Assembly (NCBI RefSeq): GCF_027409185.1
Contig: NC_084461.1
Coordinates: 142,025,001-142,089,000 of the forward strand
Source: Cynocephalus volans
Taxonomy: Eukaryota > Chordata > Mammalia > Dermoptera > Cynocephalidae
Direction: 5' to 3'
DNA length: 64,000 bases
The translations under genes and the position numbers were made by a program. Below the pieces are notes generated by a model that was not told where the DNA came from, did not search any database, and saw only the letters and a list, made by a program, of their open reading frames with translations. Shown in pieces: positions 48,601-57,599 of this stretch. Position 1 is the stretch's first letter. Each line of letters opens with the position of its first letter.

Positions 48601-51600
48601 GGTGGCCACTGGGCCTCAGGCAGCCGGGAAACTTGTGGACCTTCCTCTCGCCATCTCTTAAGGGAGGACTGCTGCTGCTGGCCGGTCGTGGGGGCTCAAC
48701 GCCACTTTGCCCCCGGCAGGAGAGGCTGCCTCATTTACAGGCAACAGCTTTGAAGTGTGGAGCAGGAAAAGAACTGATTCTTAGCTGCAAAAGCGAGTCT
48801 TGAAACAGGGAACACGGCGCCAGGGCTGCTGTGGATGCAGCCAGTATCCCGGAGGCTGGGGCCGCACTGAAGGCGGCCAGCTGCCCTATTCAGGATTCGA
48901 GGTTTCAGGCCGGCATTAAAGAAGACTCCTGGGAGCGCCCGAGCGGCGCCGCGACTGAACAGCCCGAGGCGGCAGCGCCGAGAACACGGAAGGCAACAAA
49001 CCAGAGACAGAGCGAGCGCCCGACCTGGCACAGCACTGTGAGTGATCCCTGGCACAGCTCTGTTCGGGGGGAGGATGCCCACGCGGCTCTCCGCCTGCAC
49101 CACCAGGCCACTCACTGCCCCGGTGCTGCCTCCATTTTCCCAGGTGCGGGCAGCTCCGCCCTGCTCGGCCATCACTGAGCCCATTTGCTTGGCCTGGCGC
49201 GGGGCTTTCCGGACCCTGCGGGCCGACCTCCTCTCCCACTCCCTCCACGGTTCTCTGGCAGGGCTGGGGGTGTGGGGCGTCCCGACCAGTTTTGGGAGGG
49301 CTAGGAAGTACGGGCGGGCCGACTGTCACTCCACCACACCCTGGACTCCGGCCCCGGTAAACTTCCTGTTACTGGGAGGCAGATACCATCTCTGCGACCA
49401 CCAGTTTGGAAAAAAGCCTAACGAATTTCTGGTTGGGAATAGTGTGGTAGGAGAGTTCCCAGGTCTGCTTGAACCTGCCGGAGAGCAGGCTGCAGGCGGG
49501 CACTAGACTCGGTTTATACCGGGGGGATACAAAGGTGAACAAGACCCGAGAAAGATCTACACAGTGCTACAAAGGCACCCAGAGAGACCGGTTGTCTGTG
49601 CCTAGCAGAAACCTGGTAGACTTCCTGGGCGAGGCGGTGCTGAGCAGGGTCTTGAAGGCCCAGCTGATAGACGAGGGGTGCAGAAGACACGCCCCAACCC
49701 AGCACAGTGTGCACAGAGGGGGGAGACGTGCGGCCAGGGAGGCAGAGACTCGACAGAAACCATACACCCGGTGGGGTCGCCACTGCACGATCTAACAGCC
49801 TGGGCCAGAGCACACGGAACGGGGAGAAGTCCTGTACAGAAAGTGAAAGCTCAACAGAGATCACACACCCTGTGGTACGTGATCCACCAGCCCAGCAGAG
49901 TACAAGCTGACCAGAAAGGTGGATCCCCGGAGAAGCCCAAGACCCGAGGCAACCACACACACAAGACACTGAGGCCAACTGAGCAATCACGGCGGGAGCC
50001 ATACCAAATTGGCAACCACAGCAACATCCTAGTTAGTCATTAGTCTTAAACCGGTGGACTGTGAAACCCCCTGCCACAATGAATAAACACCAAAAAAAAG
50101 ACACCAGAAATACAAAAAATCAAGAAAGTACACCACCAAAAGTTAATAAATCTCATACTCTAGATCCTATAGAACAAGAAGCCCTTGAAATAACTGACAA
50201 GGAATTTCGAGTGATAATTCTAAGGAAACTGAATGAGATACAAGAAAACTCAGCTAGACATCATGATGATATGAGGAAAAGTATACAGGATCTGAAAGAG
50301 GAAATATACAAGGAAATCAATGTCCTGAAAAAAAATGTAGCAGAACTTGCTGAACTGAAGAAGTTATTCAGCGAAATAAAAAACACAACGGAGAGTTTAA
50401 CCAGCAGGCTTGTCGAAGTTGAAGAGAGAACCTCTGAACTTGAAGATGGGCTGTTTGAAATAACACAAGCAGACAAAAAGAAAGAAAAAAGAATCAAGGA
50501 CATGGAAGAAAATCTGAGAGAGATATCAGACAACCTCAAACGCTCAAATATCCGAGTCATGGGTATTCCAGAAGGGGAGGAAAATGGAGATTCCATTGAA
50601 AACATATTCAACAAAATAGTGGCAGAAAACTTCCCAGGTATAGGAAAAATCACAGATCTTCAGATCCAGGAAGCTCAACGATCTCCAAACGTATTCAACC
50701 CAAAAAGGCCTTCTCCAAGACATGTCATAGTCAAATTGGCAAAACTCAGAGACAAAGAGAGAATCTTAAAAGCTGCAAGAGAGAAGCGTCAAATCACCTA
50801 TAAGGGAGCCCCAATCAGGTTAACATCAGACTTTTCATCACAAACCCTAAAAGCTAGAAAGGAATGGGATGATATTTTCAAAATACTAAAAGACAAAGAT
50901 TGCCAGCCAAGAATACTCTACCCTGCAAGGCTATCCTTCCGAAATGAAGGGCAAATAGTATATTTCTCAGACAAACAAAAACTGCGGGAGTTCACTACCA
51001 CAAGACCACCCTTACAAGAAATCCTCAAGGGAGTACTGGGTTTGGTTCCTGAAAAATAACTACCACTGCCATAAAAACCTAAGAAAAATCTAAACCCGCT
51101 AGTACAATAAAAATGGCATTCATGAAGAGAAAACAAGCTAACAAAAACACTATCTACAACCTAAGGAACCAACAAACAAAGAAACCAAACAGTAAATCAG
51201 AAAGCAAGGAACAAAAGACACCTAAGACAACCAAACAACCAATAAAATGCTAAGAATAAATCAACACCTTTCAATAACAACTCTTAATGTTAAAGGCTTA
51301 AATTCCCCAATTAAAAGACACAGACTGGCTGACTGGATCAAAAAGCAGGACCCAACTATATGCTGCCTACAAGAGACCCACCTCACCCATAAAGATTCAC
51401 ACAGACTAAGAGTGAAAGGATGGAAAAAGATTTACCATGCAAACAGAAAAGAAAAACGAGCTGGAGTGGCTATTCTTATATCTGACAAAATAGACTTTAA
51501 ACTAAAAACCATAAAAAGAGACAATGAGGGACACTACTTAATGATAAAAGGACTGATCCATCAAGAAGACATAACAATCATAAATATGTACGCACCCAAT

Positions 51601-54600
51601 GTTGGAGCAGCCAGATTTATAAAACAAACTCTATTAGACCTAAAGAAGGAAATAGACACTAATACCATAATAGCAGGGGACCTGAACACTCCACTGTCAA
51701 TATTAGACAGATCATCTAGGCAAAGAATCAGTAGAGAAACACAAGATCTAAACAAGACTCTAGACCAATTGGAATTGGCAGATATCTACAGAACATTCCA
51801 CCCAACAACCTCAGAATATTCATTCTTCTCATCAGCACATGGATCATTCTCCAAGATAGATCACATATTAGGTCACAAATCAAGTCTCAATAAATTCAAA
51901 AAAATTGGAATTATCCCATGTATCTTCTCAGACCACAATGGATTAAAACTAGAAATTAATAACAAACAAAACTCTGGAAACTATACAAACACATGGAAAT
52001 TAAACAGCATTCTACTTAATGACATATGGGTCCAAGAAGAAATCAAGCAGGAAATCAAAAAGTTTATTGAAACTAATGAAAACAATGATACATCATACCA
52101 AAACCTGTGGGATACTGCAAAAGCAGTATTGAGGGGAAAATTTATTGCATTAAATGCTCACTTCAGAAGAATGGAAAGATGGCAAGTGAACAACCTAACA
52201 CTTCACCTTAAAGAACTAGAAAAACAAGAACAATCCAATCCTAAAGTTAGCAGACGGAAAGAAATCATTAAGATCAGAGCAGAACTGAATGAAATTGAAA
52301 ACCAAAAAACAATTCAAAAGATCAACGAATCAAAAAGTTGGTTTTTTGAAAAGATAAATAAAATTGACAAACCATTAGCATGGCTAACAAAAAAAAGAAG
52401 AGAGAAGACTCAAATAACAAAAATTAGAAATGAAAAAGGCGATATTACAACTGATTCATCTGAAATACAAGGAATCATTCGAGACTACTATAAACAACTA
52501 TACGCCAACAAATTTGAAAATCTGGAGGAAATGGATAAATTTCTGGACACACACAAGCTCCCAAAACTGAACCGTGAAGACGTAGAAAATTTGAACAGAC
52601 CAATAACAATAAAGGAGATTGAAGCTGTTATCAGAAGGCTCCCAACAAAGAAAAGCCCAGGACCAGATGGATTCACAGCAGAATTTTACCAAACATTCAA
52701 AGAGGAATTGACACCGATTCTTTACAGACTATTCCAAAAGATTGAAACGGACGCAAATCTCCCAAACTCATTCTATGAAGCAAACATCATCCTGATACCA
52801 AAACCAGGTAAAGATATAACCAAAAAAGAAAACTACAGGCCAATATCCTTGATGAATATAGATGCAAAAATCCTCACTAAAATACTAGCAAACAGAATAC
52901 AGCAACACATACGAAAAATTATTCATCACGATCAAGTGGGATTCATCCCAGGGATGCAAGGTTGGTTCAACATACGCAAATCAATAAATGTGATACACCA
53001 TATTAATAAACTCAAACACAAGGACCATATGATCATCTCTATAGATGCTGAAAAAGCATTTGATAAAGTTCAGCACTCATTCATGACAAAGACCCTCTAT
53101 AAGTTAGGTATAGAGGGAAAGTATCTCAACATAATTAAAGCCATATATGCCAAACCCACTGCCAATATCATCCTGAATGGGGAAAAGCTGAAAGCTTTTC
53201 CTTTAAGAACAGGCACTAGACAAGGATGCCCACTCTCACCACTCCTATTCAACATAGTGTTGGAAGTACTAGCCAGAGCAATCAGAGAAGAGAAGGAAAT
53301 AAAGGGCATCCAGATTGGAAAAGATGAAGTCAAACTGTCCCTGTTTGCAGATGACATGATCCTATATATCGAACAGCCTAAAACCTCTACAAAAAAACTG
53401 TTGGAATTGATAAATGATTTCAGCACAGTAGCAGGATACAAAATCAACACACAAAAATCAGTAGCATTTCTTTTCTCCAATAGTGAACATGCAGAACGAG
53501 AAATCAAGAAAGCCTGCCCATTTACAATAGCCACCAAAAAAATAAAATACTTAGGAATTGAGTTAACCAAGGAGGTGAAAAATCTCTATAATGAGAACTA
53601 CAAACCACTGCTGAGAGAAATTAGAGAGGATACAAGAAGATGGAAAGATATTTCATGCTCTTGGATTGGAAGAATCAACATAGTGAAAATGTCCATACTA
53701 CCCAAAGTGATATACAAATTCAATGCAATCCCCATCAAAATTCCAAAGACATTTTTCTCAGAAATGGAAAAAACTATTCAGACATTTATATGGAACAATA
53801 AAAGACCACGAATAGCCAAAGCAATGCTCAGCAAAAAAAATAAAGCTGGAGGCATAACACTACCTGACTTTAAGCTATACTACAAAGCTATAATAACCAA
53901 AACAGTATGGTACTGGCATAAAAACAGACACACTGACCAATGGAATAGAATAGAGAATCCAGAAATCAACCCTCACACTTACTGCCATCTGATCTTTGAC
54001 AAAGGCACCAAGCCTATTCACTGGGGAAGGGACTGCCTCTTCAGCAAGTGGTGCTGGGATAACTGGATATCGATATGCAGGAGAATGAAACTAGATCCAT
54101 ACCTCTCACCGTATACTAAAATCAACTCAAAATGGATTAAGGATTTAAATATACACCCTGAAACAATAAAACTTCTTAAAGAAAACATAGGGGAAACACT
54201 TCAGGAAATAGGACTGGGCACAGACTTCATGAATACGACCCCAAAAGCACGGGCAACCAAAGGAAAAATAAACAAATGGGATTATATCAAACTAAAAAGC
54301 TTCTGCACAGCAAAAGAAACAATTAAAAGAGTTAAAAGACAACCAACAGAGTGGGAGAAAATATTTGCAAAATATACATCTGACAAAGGATTAATATCCA
54401 GAATATATAAGGAACTCAAACAACTTTACAAGAAGAAAATAAGCAACCCAATTAAAAAATGGGCAAAAGAGCTAAGTAGGCATCTCTCTAAGGAAGATAT
54501 CCAAATGGCCAACAGACATATGAAAAAATGTTCAACATCACTCAGCATCCGGGAAATGCAAATCAAAACCACATTGAGATACCATCTAACCCCAGTTAGG

Positions 54601-56611
54601 ATGGCTAAAATCCAAAAGACTATGAACGATAAATGCTGGCGAGGCTGCGGAGAAAAAGGAACTCTCATACATTGTTGGTGGGACTGCAAAATGGTGCAGC
54701 CTCTATGGAAAATGGTATGGAGGTTCCTTAAACAATTGCAAATAGATCTACCATACGACCCAGCCATCCCACTGTTGGGAATATACCCAGAGGAATGGAA
54801 ATCATCAAGTCGAAGGTATACCTGTTTCCCAATGTTCATCGCAGCACTCTTTACAATAGCCAAGAGTTGGAACCAGCCCAAATGCCCATCATCAGATGAG
54901 TGGATACGGAAAATGTGGTATATCTACACAATGGAATACTACTCAGCTATAAAAACGAATGAAATACTGCCATTTGCAACAACATGGATGGACCTTGAGA
55001 GAATTATATTAAGTGAAACAAGTCAGGCACAGAAAGAGAAATACCACATGTTCTCACTTATTGGTGGGAGCTAAAAATTAATATATAAATTCACACACAC
55101 ACATACACACATACACACACAAACCGGGGGGGGGGGGGGGGAAGAAGATATAACAACCACAATTATTTGAAGTTGATACAACAAGCAAACAGAAAGGACA
55201 TTGTTGGGGGGGATGGGGGGAGGGAGGAGGGAGGGAGGTGGGAGGTTTTGGTGATGGGGAGCATTAATCAGCTACAATGTATATCGACAAAATAAAATTT
55301 AAAAAAAAATAAATTAATTAAAAAATAAAAAAATAAAAAAAAAATAAAAAAAATAAAAATATTAGCAACTCAAAAAAAAAATAAATAAATAAATAAATAA
55401 ATGAGAAAGTTTAAGGACTTCAGCAATATAGAATTTACATAAGAAAATACAGAAGCAAAAGTAGTATGCACTGTGAATTTCAATACCAGGTAAAGGGTTA
55501 TATAACCTGTTTCTACTTTATATATAACCTGTTTCTACTTTATATATAACCTGTTTCTACTTTATATATATATTTTGCATTAAAGATTCTTATATTATAT
55601 TCTTAAAATAAAATCTCCATATCCATGAGAACATATACAAGTTGCCTTCATACCTCTTTTACACCCCTCTTATACCATTCTCCAGAAGAGCTGAACTGCT
55701 TTTGTTTCTCTGGCTGTGGTCTCTGATGCTTTAACGTAGGTCTTTTCGATGGATCAATATACCATGGCACTGAAGAAATATACTGAGGAATATGAGGGTT
55801 GATGTCTCTGTAATAAAATTTTTTTAAAAATTTTAAGAATAAAGTTTGAAAATAATATTACAATTACAAAGGTAGCATATATACAGAACCTAAGAACAGA
55901 AATATTGTGGGAGTGGGGAGAATATGGCTGCCATCTCTATAATATCATAAAGAACAATTAAAAATAAAGAAGTAATTTATATTATAGTGAAAAAATTTCC
56001 AACCAAGAAACTAAGAATAGGGATATAGCTGAAGGGGGAAGAGAGCAGAAGGAAGATAGGAATGTGTGTTTGTGATCTAAGTCTTCTATCAGAGCAAGAA
56101 GTCTAGCTTCAGATAATGTCTAGAGTCAATTGATAAAAATAACTGTGTATTCAGAGATGTGAAGGTAACAACCAGAAAAACTCACAATAGAAAAGATTTA
56201 AAAGTAGCCACTTCTGTAGAGTTGGCCAGGGAGTGGGAAAGATGGAAAAGGACTGTTGCTATGCATTATAACTCTTCAACATTATTTGATTATTAAACTT
56301 TCTGAGTATGAGATTGATAATATATGTAACAAGACCAAAAATCATGTAAATGGCATAAAGTTTCTGGTCAAAGCAAAGGATGAGAAATTGATAAACTAAG
56401 CAGACATGAATTTGAATTTTGAATTCAAATACTAAAGTACTTACTTTCCTTCTTCATCAACTTCTGCTGGAGCATTGCCCAATTTTCGCTGTTCTTCTAG
56501 CTCCTTCTTCTTTCTCCAGTCCTCTCTGGTCATCTTCTTTGGTTCCTCCAAACTCATTTCTTTGGACCCCGACAGGGGTGCAGCATTAACTGTATCCACA
56601 GCTGCAGCCAT
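36882..56611 (-). CDS. SLU7: SLU7 pre-mRNA splicing factor (15 coding exons)
   Basis: SLU7 acts in the nucleus in the second catalytic step of splicing, helping the spliceosome select the correct 3' splice site. Joining 15 exons (56445-56611, 55654-55807, 48307-48387, 47360-47524, 46340-46408, 40980-41027, 40673-40804, 40310-40407, 40089-40156, 39815-39954, 38790-38951, 38277-38381, 38047-38118, 37812-37928, 36882-37061) gives 1758 nt, a 585-residue protein. Human SLU7 has 586. All introns have GT/AG ends and the phases fit. A CCHC zinc knuckle sits at residues 119-132, and a lysine-rich nuclear-signal-like run with an acidic/serine stretch at about 494-524. The ATG at 56611 follows a 16-nt leader in the same exon. 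A full-length L1 lies antisense in the intron between 48387 and 55654. No frame damage is visible, so the gene looks functional. Confidence 0.97.
37609..37695 (+). mobile_element. tRNA-Ile-derived SINE (CYN-like), monomer
   Basis: Reads 'gggctggctggttagctcag', 'ttggttagggtgcg', 'aacaaggtcaaggatttgga' and 'tccccatactggccagcc', then an A-rich tail. The A box (tagctcagttggttag) and B box (ggatttggatcc) are close to those of tRNA-Ile. It lies in an SLU7 intron, antisense to the gene. Confidence 0.85.
37812..37928 (-). CDS. SLU7: SLU7 coding exon, residues 488-526 (Lys-rich)
   Basis: Acceptor cctctcag, donor AAAAAG|GTACTT. It encodes [10 protein letters not shown], then a run of nine lysines, then [14 protein letters not shown]. 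This is a basic, nuclear-signal-like stretch followed by a serine/acidic patch typical of splicing proteins. Confidence 0.95.
38047..38118 (-). CDS. SLU7: SLU7 coding exon, residues 464-487
   Basis: Acceptor ttcccacag, donor ATGGAA|GTAAGT. It encodes [20 protein letters not shown] and TLME, in phase with its neighbours. Confidence 0.95.
38277..38381 (-). CDS. SLU7: SLU7 coding exon, residues 429-463
   Basis: Acceptor ctctttgcag, donor ATTGTT|GTAAGT. It encodes [20 protein letters not shown] and the following segment [10 protein letters not shown], a highly conserved block of SLU7. Confidence 0.95.
38790..38951 (-). CDS. SLU7: SLU7 coding exon, residues 375-428
   Basis: Acceptor tccttttag, donor CACACA|GTATGT. 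It encodes [20 protein letters not shown] through KIHNHT. Confidence 0.95.
39126..39645 (+). mobile_element. MLT1-like MaLR LTR in SLU7 intron
   Basis: Contains 'gggcttggccatttacttgc', 'tctggccaatgggaagttgg', and a 3' end 'aataataaatgtttatttta' followed by 'agctcctatgttttgaggtg'. This block order is that of old MLT1 LTRs. Confidence 0.6.
39815..39954 (-). CDS. SLU7: SLU7 coding exon, residues 328-374
   Basis: Acceptor ttactctag before TGTTTGC, donor GAAAAG|GTAATT. The first Leu codon is split across the junction. It encodes [20 protein letters not shown] and on to ESILEK. Confidence 0.95.
40089..40156 (-). CDS. SLU7: SLU7 coding exon, residues 305-328
   Basis: Acceptor gtatttacag, donor CACAAT|GTAAGT. 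A short 68-nt exon with split codons at both ends. It encodes [20 protein letters not shown] and TQ. Confidence 0.94.
40310..40407 (-). CDS. SLU7: SLU7 coding exon, residues 273-305
   Basis: Acceptor tttcttctag, donor GATGA|GTAAGT. It encodes [20 protein letters not shown] and [12 protein letters not shown], plus two bases of the next Glu codon. Confidence 0.95.
40673..40804 (-). CDS. SLU7: SLU7 coding exon, residues 229-272
   Basis: Acceptor cttctttcag, donor GCAAAA|GTAAGT. It encodes an acidic start ([20 protein letters not shown]) followed by [17 protein letters not shown]. Confidence 0.95.
40980..41027 (-). CDS. SLU7: SLU7 coding micro-exon, residues 213-228
   Basis: A 48-nt exon encoding [16 protein letters not shown]. 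Acceptor tcataatgcag, donor CAGATG|GTAATA. It is too short for ordinary ORF detection but keeps the phase. Confidence 0.93.
41600..42240 (+). repeat. Old LINE-1 (L1M/HAL1-like) remnant
   Basis: Words such as 'aaaaagtatacttctaggaa', 'tttatcctaaggagataata', 'atggaatattcaacaaccat' and 'aaatgattctactcaagg' are those of old L1 3' regions. No frame. Confidence 0.55.
42310..42416 (-). mobile_element. tRNA-Ile-derived SINE (CYN-like), antisense
   Basis: Begins with a T-rich run (the A-tail on the minus strand), then 'ggtggctggccagtacaggg', 'atccaaactcttgaccttgg', 'tgttatcagcaccttgctct' and 'aactgaactaacccgccagc'. It is flanked by a 10-bp duplication (aaaaacatgt, at 42300-42309 and 42417-42426). Confidence 0.9.
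42870..43060 (+). repeat. MIR-type SINE
   Basis: Contains 'gtttactatgtgatatgtat', 'cacctctattttagatacaa', 'taaactgaggttgaaagaaa' and 'agcacatagctaaccaggta', a standard MIR layout. Confidence 0.7.
43415..43540. repeat. Pogo/Tigger-type MITE remnant
   Basis: The segment 'ctgaaatccaaaatgctcca' ... 'aaaaagtttcagattttgga' is partly palindromic and ends with 'tagattagggatacttaacc'. This resembles a MER-type pogo MITE, but the family is not certain. Confidence 0.45.
43690..45903 (+). mobile_element. Young LINE-1, 5'-truncated and inactivated
   Basis: Starts inside the ORF2 reverse-transcriptase domain and runs to a poly-A tail. It is nearly identical by eye to the intact L1 at 48541-55396. Disabling changes relative to it: TAC to TAA just after the FADD region (near 43903), an A-run one base shorter near 44307 that shifts the frame, CAA to TAA near 44805, and CGA to TGA near 45275. 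A short duplication (attctac) borders both ends. It lies antisense in an SLU7 intron. Confidence 0.92.
45540..45705 (+). repeat. Duplicated CA-repeat/G-tract unit in L1 3' UTR
   Basis: The unit 'ttaatatataaattca' + (CA)n + 'aaccagagggggggg' occurs twice in tandem, at about 45541-45628 and 45629-45700. The CA run is longer in the first copy. The intact L1 at 55075-55142 has a single unit with an impure CA run and a longer G run. Confidence 0.85.
46340..46408 (-). CDS. SLU7: SLU7 coding exon, residues 190-212
   Basis: Acceptor ctgtttttttag, donor CAGGCT|GTAAGT. It encodes [20 protein letters not shown] and EQA. Confidence 0.95.
47156..47243 (-). mobile_element. tRNA-Ile-derived SINE (CYN-like), antisense
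   Basis: Reads 'ggcatctggccagtttgggg', 'atccgaacccttgactctgg', 'tgttataataccatgctcta' and 'accaactgagctaaccagct'. An imperfect target duplication is seen on both sides (tgccacattttt / tgctaccattttt). It lies in an SLU7 intron, about 30 bp from the preceding A-tail side sequence. Confidence 0.85.
47360..47524 (-). CDS. SLU7: SLU7 coding exon, residues 135-189
   Basis: Acceptor ctattttctag before AGACCTAGG, donor GATCTG|GTAACC. It encodes [20 protein letters not shown], then [20 protein letters not shown], and ends with YAKVDL. Confidence 0.95.
47708..48203. mobile_element. Tigger/pogo-type DNA transposon, non-autonomous
   Basis: Ends are inverted: left 'cagtagttcccccttaac', right 'aatagggactactg'. 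TA dinucleotides flank both sides (47706-47707 and 48204-48205). The interior has the characteristic 'gaaccctatatatactatgt', 'aaattaggcacagtaagaga' and 'ttattgtactgtactcaccc'. No transposase. This is an old element in an SLU7 intron. Confidence 0.8.
48307..48387 (-). CDS. SLU7: SLU7 coding exon, residues 108-134 (zinc knuckle)
   Basis: Acceptor ccatttatag, donor TTTGAG|GTAAAC. It encodes the CCHC zinc knuckle [14 protein letters not shown], with Cys119, Cys122, His127 and Cys132. The knuckle is known to matter for nuclear retention and 3' splice-site choice. The full-length L1 starts only about 150 bp upstream of this exon's acceptor (on the gene's strand). Confidence 0.96.
48541..50078 (+). 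promoter_or_regulatory. L1 5' UTR with internal promoter
   Basis: A 1.54-kb, GC-rich and CpG-rich segment beginning with 'caagatggcggcggctgcgg', a YY1-type motif at the start of L1 transcription in other mammals. Because of base composition it has several chance-length open frames on both strands. A weak repeat of about 100 bp is visible near 49765 and 49864 (cacccggtgg / cacaccctgtgg). Confidence 0.85.
50079..51059 (+). CDS. L1 ORF1 protein (RNA-binding chaperone)
   Basis: A 326-residue protein starting at the ATG at 50079; the frame opens earlier but only from a GTG. ORF1p trimerises, coats L1 RNA and acts as a nucleic-acid chaperone in the cytoplasmic ribonucleoprotein. Residues about 45-150 form a heptad-rich coiled coil ([20 protein letters not shown] onward). 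The RRM-like centre follows ([20 protein letters not shown]), then the basic C-terminal domain ([20 protein letters not shown]). Human ORF1p is 338 aa, so the length is normal. It precedes ORF2 by 187 bp, the usual bicistronic layout. No damage is visible. Confidence 0.95.
   Translation: MNKHQKKDTRNTKNQESTPPKVNKSHTLDPIEQEALEITDKEFRVIILRKLNEIQENSARHHDDMRKSIQDLKEEIYKEINVLKKNVAELAELKKLFSEIKNTTESLTSRLVEVEERTSELEDGLFEITQADKKKEKRIKDMEENLREISDNLKRSNIRVMGIPEGEENGDSIENIFNKIVAENFPGIGKITDLQIQEAQRSPNVFNPKRPSPRHVIVKLAKLRDKERILKAAREKRQITYKGAPIRLTSDFSSQTLKARKEWDDIFKILKDKDCQPRILYPARLSFRNEGQIVYFSDKQKLREFTTTRPPLQEILKGVLGLVPEK
51247..55074 (+). CDS. L1 ORF2 protein (endonuclease and reverse transcriptase)
   Basis: A 1275-residue protein, the same length as the human ORF2p. 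It nicks genomic DNA and primes cDNA synthesis from L1 RNA. The N-terminal APE-type endonuclease is complete: LNVKG near residue 14, QETH near 43, GDLNTP near 141-146 and SDHNG near 228. The reverse-transcriptase core includes LIPKPG, RPISLMN, and the catalytic FADDMIL near residue 700. The C-terminus has the cysteine motif [18 protein letters not shown]. The frame ends with GGS and TAA. No premature stop or missing catalytic residue was noticed. The main alternative, an old decayed copy, is excluded by the open 3.8-kb frame. Confidence 0.96.
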   Translation: MLRINQHLSITTLNVKGLNSPIKRHRLADWIKKQDPTICCLQETHLTHKDSHRLRVKGWKKIYHANRKEKRAGVAILISDKIDFKLKTIKRDNEGHYLMIKGLIHQEDITIINMYAPNVGAARFIKQTLLDLKKEIDTNTIIAGDLNTPLSILDRSSRQRISRETQDLNKTLDQLELADIYRTFHPTTSEYSFFSSAHGSFSKIDHILGHKSSLNKFKKIGIIPCIFSDHNGLKLEINNKQNSGNYTNTWKLNSILLNDIWVQEEIKQEIKKFIETNENNDTSYQNLWDTAKAVLRGKFIALNAHFRRMERWQVNNLTLHLKELEKQEQSNPKVSRRKEIIKIRAELNEIENQKTIQKINESKSWFFEKINKIDKPLAWLTKKRREKTQITKIRNEKGDITTDSSEIQGIIRDYYKQLYANKFENLEEMDKFLDTHKLPKLNREDVENLNRPITIKEIEAVIRRLPTKKSPGPDGFTAEFYQTFKEELTPILYRLFQKIETDANLPNSFYEANIILIPKPGKDITKKENYRPISLMNIDAKILTKILANRIQQHIRKIIHHDQVGFIPGMQGWFNIRKSINVIHHINKLKHKDHMIISIDAEKAFDKVQHSFMTKTLYKLGIEGKYLNIIKAIYAKPTANIILNGEKLKAFPLRTGTRQGCPLSPLLFNIVLEVLARAIREEKEIKGIQIGKDEVKLSLFADDMILYIEQPKTSTKKLLELINDFSTVAGYKINTQKSVAFLFSNSEHAEREIKKACPFTIATKKIKYLGIELTKEVKNLYNENYKPLLREIREDTRRWKDISCSWIGRINIVKMSILPKVIYKFNAIPIKIPKTFFSEMEKTIQTFIWNNKRPRIAKAMLSKKNKAGGITLPDFKLYYKAIITKTVWYWHKNRHTDQWNRIENPEINPHTYCHLIFDKGTKPIHWGRDCLFSKWCWDNWISICRRMKLDPYLSPYTKINSKWIKDLNIHPETIKLLKENIGETLQEIGLGTDFMNTTPKARATKGKINKWDYIKLKSFCTAKETIKRVKRQPTEWEKIFAKYTSDKGLISRIYKELKQLYKKKISNPIKKWAKELSRHLSKEDIQMANRHMKKCSTSLSIREMQIKTTLRYHLTPVRMAKIQKTMNDKCWRGCGEKGTLIHCWWDCKMVQPLWKMVWRFLKQLQIDLPYDPAIPLLGIYPEEWKSSSRRYTCFPMFIAALFTIAKSWNQPKCPSSDEWIRKMWYIYTMEYYSAIKTNEILPFATTWMDLERIILSETSQAQKEKYHMFSLIGGS
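55075..55396 (+). other. L1 3' UTR, G-tract and A-rich tail
   Basis: Contains an impure CA repeat (55094-55121), a G run of about 17 bases near 55125-55141, a purine-rich 'gggggggatggggggaggg' block near 55206, 'ttttggtgatggggagcatt', 'aaaataaaatttaaaa' and a long A/T-rich tail with AATA units. G-runs of this kind in L1 3' UTRs can form quadruplexes (known from other mammals). Confidence 0.85.
55502..55567. repeat. 22-bp tandem repeat x 3
   Basis: The unit 'taacctgtttctactttata' plus two bases occurs three times, with aacctg at 55504, 55526 and 55548. It lies about 90 bp inside the intron from the SLU7 donor at 55654. Confidence 0.9.
55654..55807 (-). CDS. SLU7: SLU7 coding exon, residues 56-107
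   Basis: Acceptor ttttattacag, donor AAAGAG|GTATGA. It encodes [20 protein letters not shown] through [10 protein letters not shown]. Confidence 0.95.
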
Positions 56612-56627
56612 GGTTACCCAACCTCCT
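56445..56627 (-). CDS. SLU7: SLU7 first coding exon, residues 1-56
   Basis: Acceptor ccttttcttag at 56628-56632, then a 16-nt leader (aggaggttgggtaacc) and ATG at 56611 in good Kozak context (aaccATGG). It encodes [20 protein letters not shown] through VDEEGK. The donor GGAAA|GTAAGT splits the last Lys codon. The N-terminus is one residue shorter than in human. Confidence 0.94.
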
Positions 56628-57039
56628 CTAAGAAAAGGAAGAAATGTTAAGTTTACAATAGAAGTAGGCCTTCATGAGTTCATCACTGAAACTACCACAA
56701 ATTCATCCTAATAACACATACTGTGGGTTATATATAATGTCTCATATGTTCTTATTCTTTCATAGTGTCTGCAGGGAAGGGTCTCTTTCCCCTTCTCAAA
56801 AGTCTCTATGTACTGTTAGCACTGTTTCTCCCTCAACTCTAATTTACAGAGAGAGACATACACACATGTACTTAAAATTTCACAGGACTCATACATATAT
56901 ATGAGTTTTGTGTTTTCAAAACACAAAATTTGTTAATCTGTCCTACTGACCAAGCTTAAAAACCTCCAATGCAGCACTATCTAAGAGAAATATAATGCCA
57001 GCCCCATACATAATTGTATGTTTTTTAATAACTATGTTA

Positions 57040-57255
57040 AAAAAAGTAAAAAGAAACAGGTAAAATTACTTTTACAGGATTTTACTTAACCCGATATATC
57101 CAACATATTGTAATTTCAAATTTCAATCAACATAAAAAAACTGTCTCAGTCTTTAAAAGACAATGTGGATTTTACACTTATTTCACCTAATCACATTTGC
57201 AGTCTCAATAGCCACAAGTAGCTCGTAAATATCATACCTAACAGTGCAGTTCCAA
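57040..57255 (+). repeat. Dispersed repeat, copy 2 (MER-type, not named)
   Basis: Shares the order of blocks with 1615-1830: 'aaaagaaacaggtaaaatta', 'acttaacccgatatatccaa', 'gtggattttacacttatttc'. It adds the end segment 'caatagccacaagtagctcg'. Ancient and heavily diverged. Confidence 0.55.
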
Positions 57256-57599
57256 TGGATCTTATTCTTACTCTAAAAACCAACATCTTTTTAACACACC
57301 TACTTGGTCCACCATGGTCTGGCACCTGCCTACCTTCTAGCCTCACAACCACAACTGTCCTCTTCTTCATTCTCTAGCAACTGCACAGAACTTCTTGTAG
57401 TTCCTCTAGCACACCATGCTCCCTGTAAACACACTGGGCCTTTACACAAGCTCTTTCTCTATGGGAAGTGCTCAATGGCTAGAAGTCTATGAGGCTACTC
57501 AAAGGTGTTCTTTTCCTGTGTCGGATCTATAGAAAACCTCCACAGATGTTTGTCATATATGAACTGATGATGGCCTAAGTATACTGTGAAGTGGAGGAC

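Larger units (their letters stand above)
48541..55396 (+). mobile_element. Full-length LINE-1 with both ORFs open
   Basis: A complete 6.86-kb L1 bounded by a perfect 15-bp target-site duplication (ataaatgagaaagtt, at 48526-48540 and 55397-55411). The 5' end 'ggtttcaagatggcggcg' carries a YY1-type site. Order: a GC-rich 5' UTR (48541-50078), ORF1 (50079-51059), a 187-bp spacer, ORF2 (51247-55074), a 3' UTR with a CA repeat and G run, and an A-rich tail. Neither ORF has a stop or frameshift. It sits antisense in the SLU7 intron between exons 55654-55807 and 48307-48387. The perfect duplication and open frames point to recent insertion; competence for retrotransposition is inference. Confidence 0.96.

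Noticed and set aside
48831-49506. Plus-strand frames of 115 and 154 aa in the L1 5' UTR as genes
   Set aside because: They lie in GC-rich untranslated sequence, have no recognisable domain, and their length is explained by composition.
50061-50078. Upstream extension of L1 ORF1 to 50061
   Set aside because: The frame there begins with GTG, not ATG. The first ATG is at 50079 and gives a normal ORF1 start.
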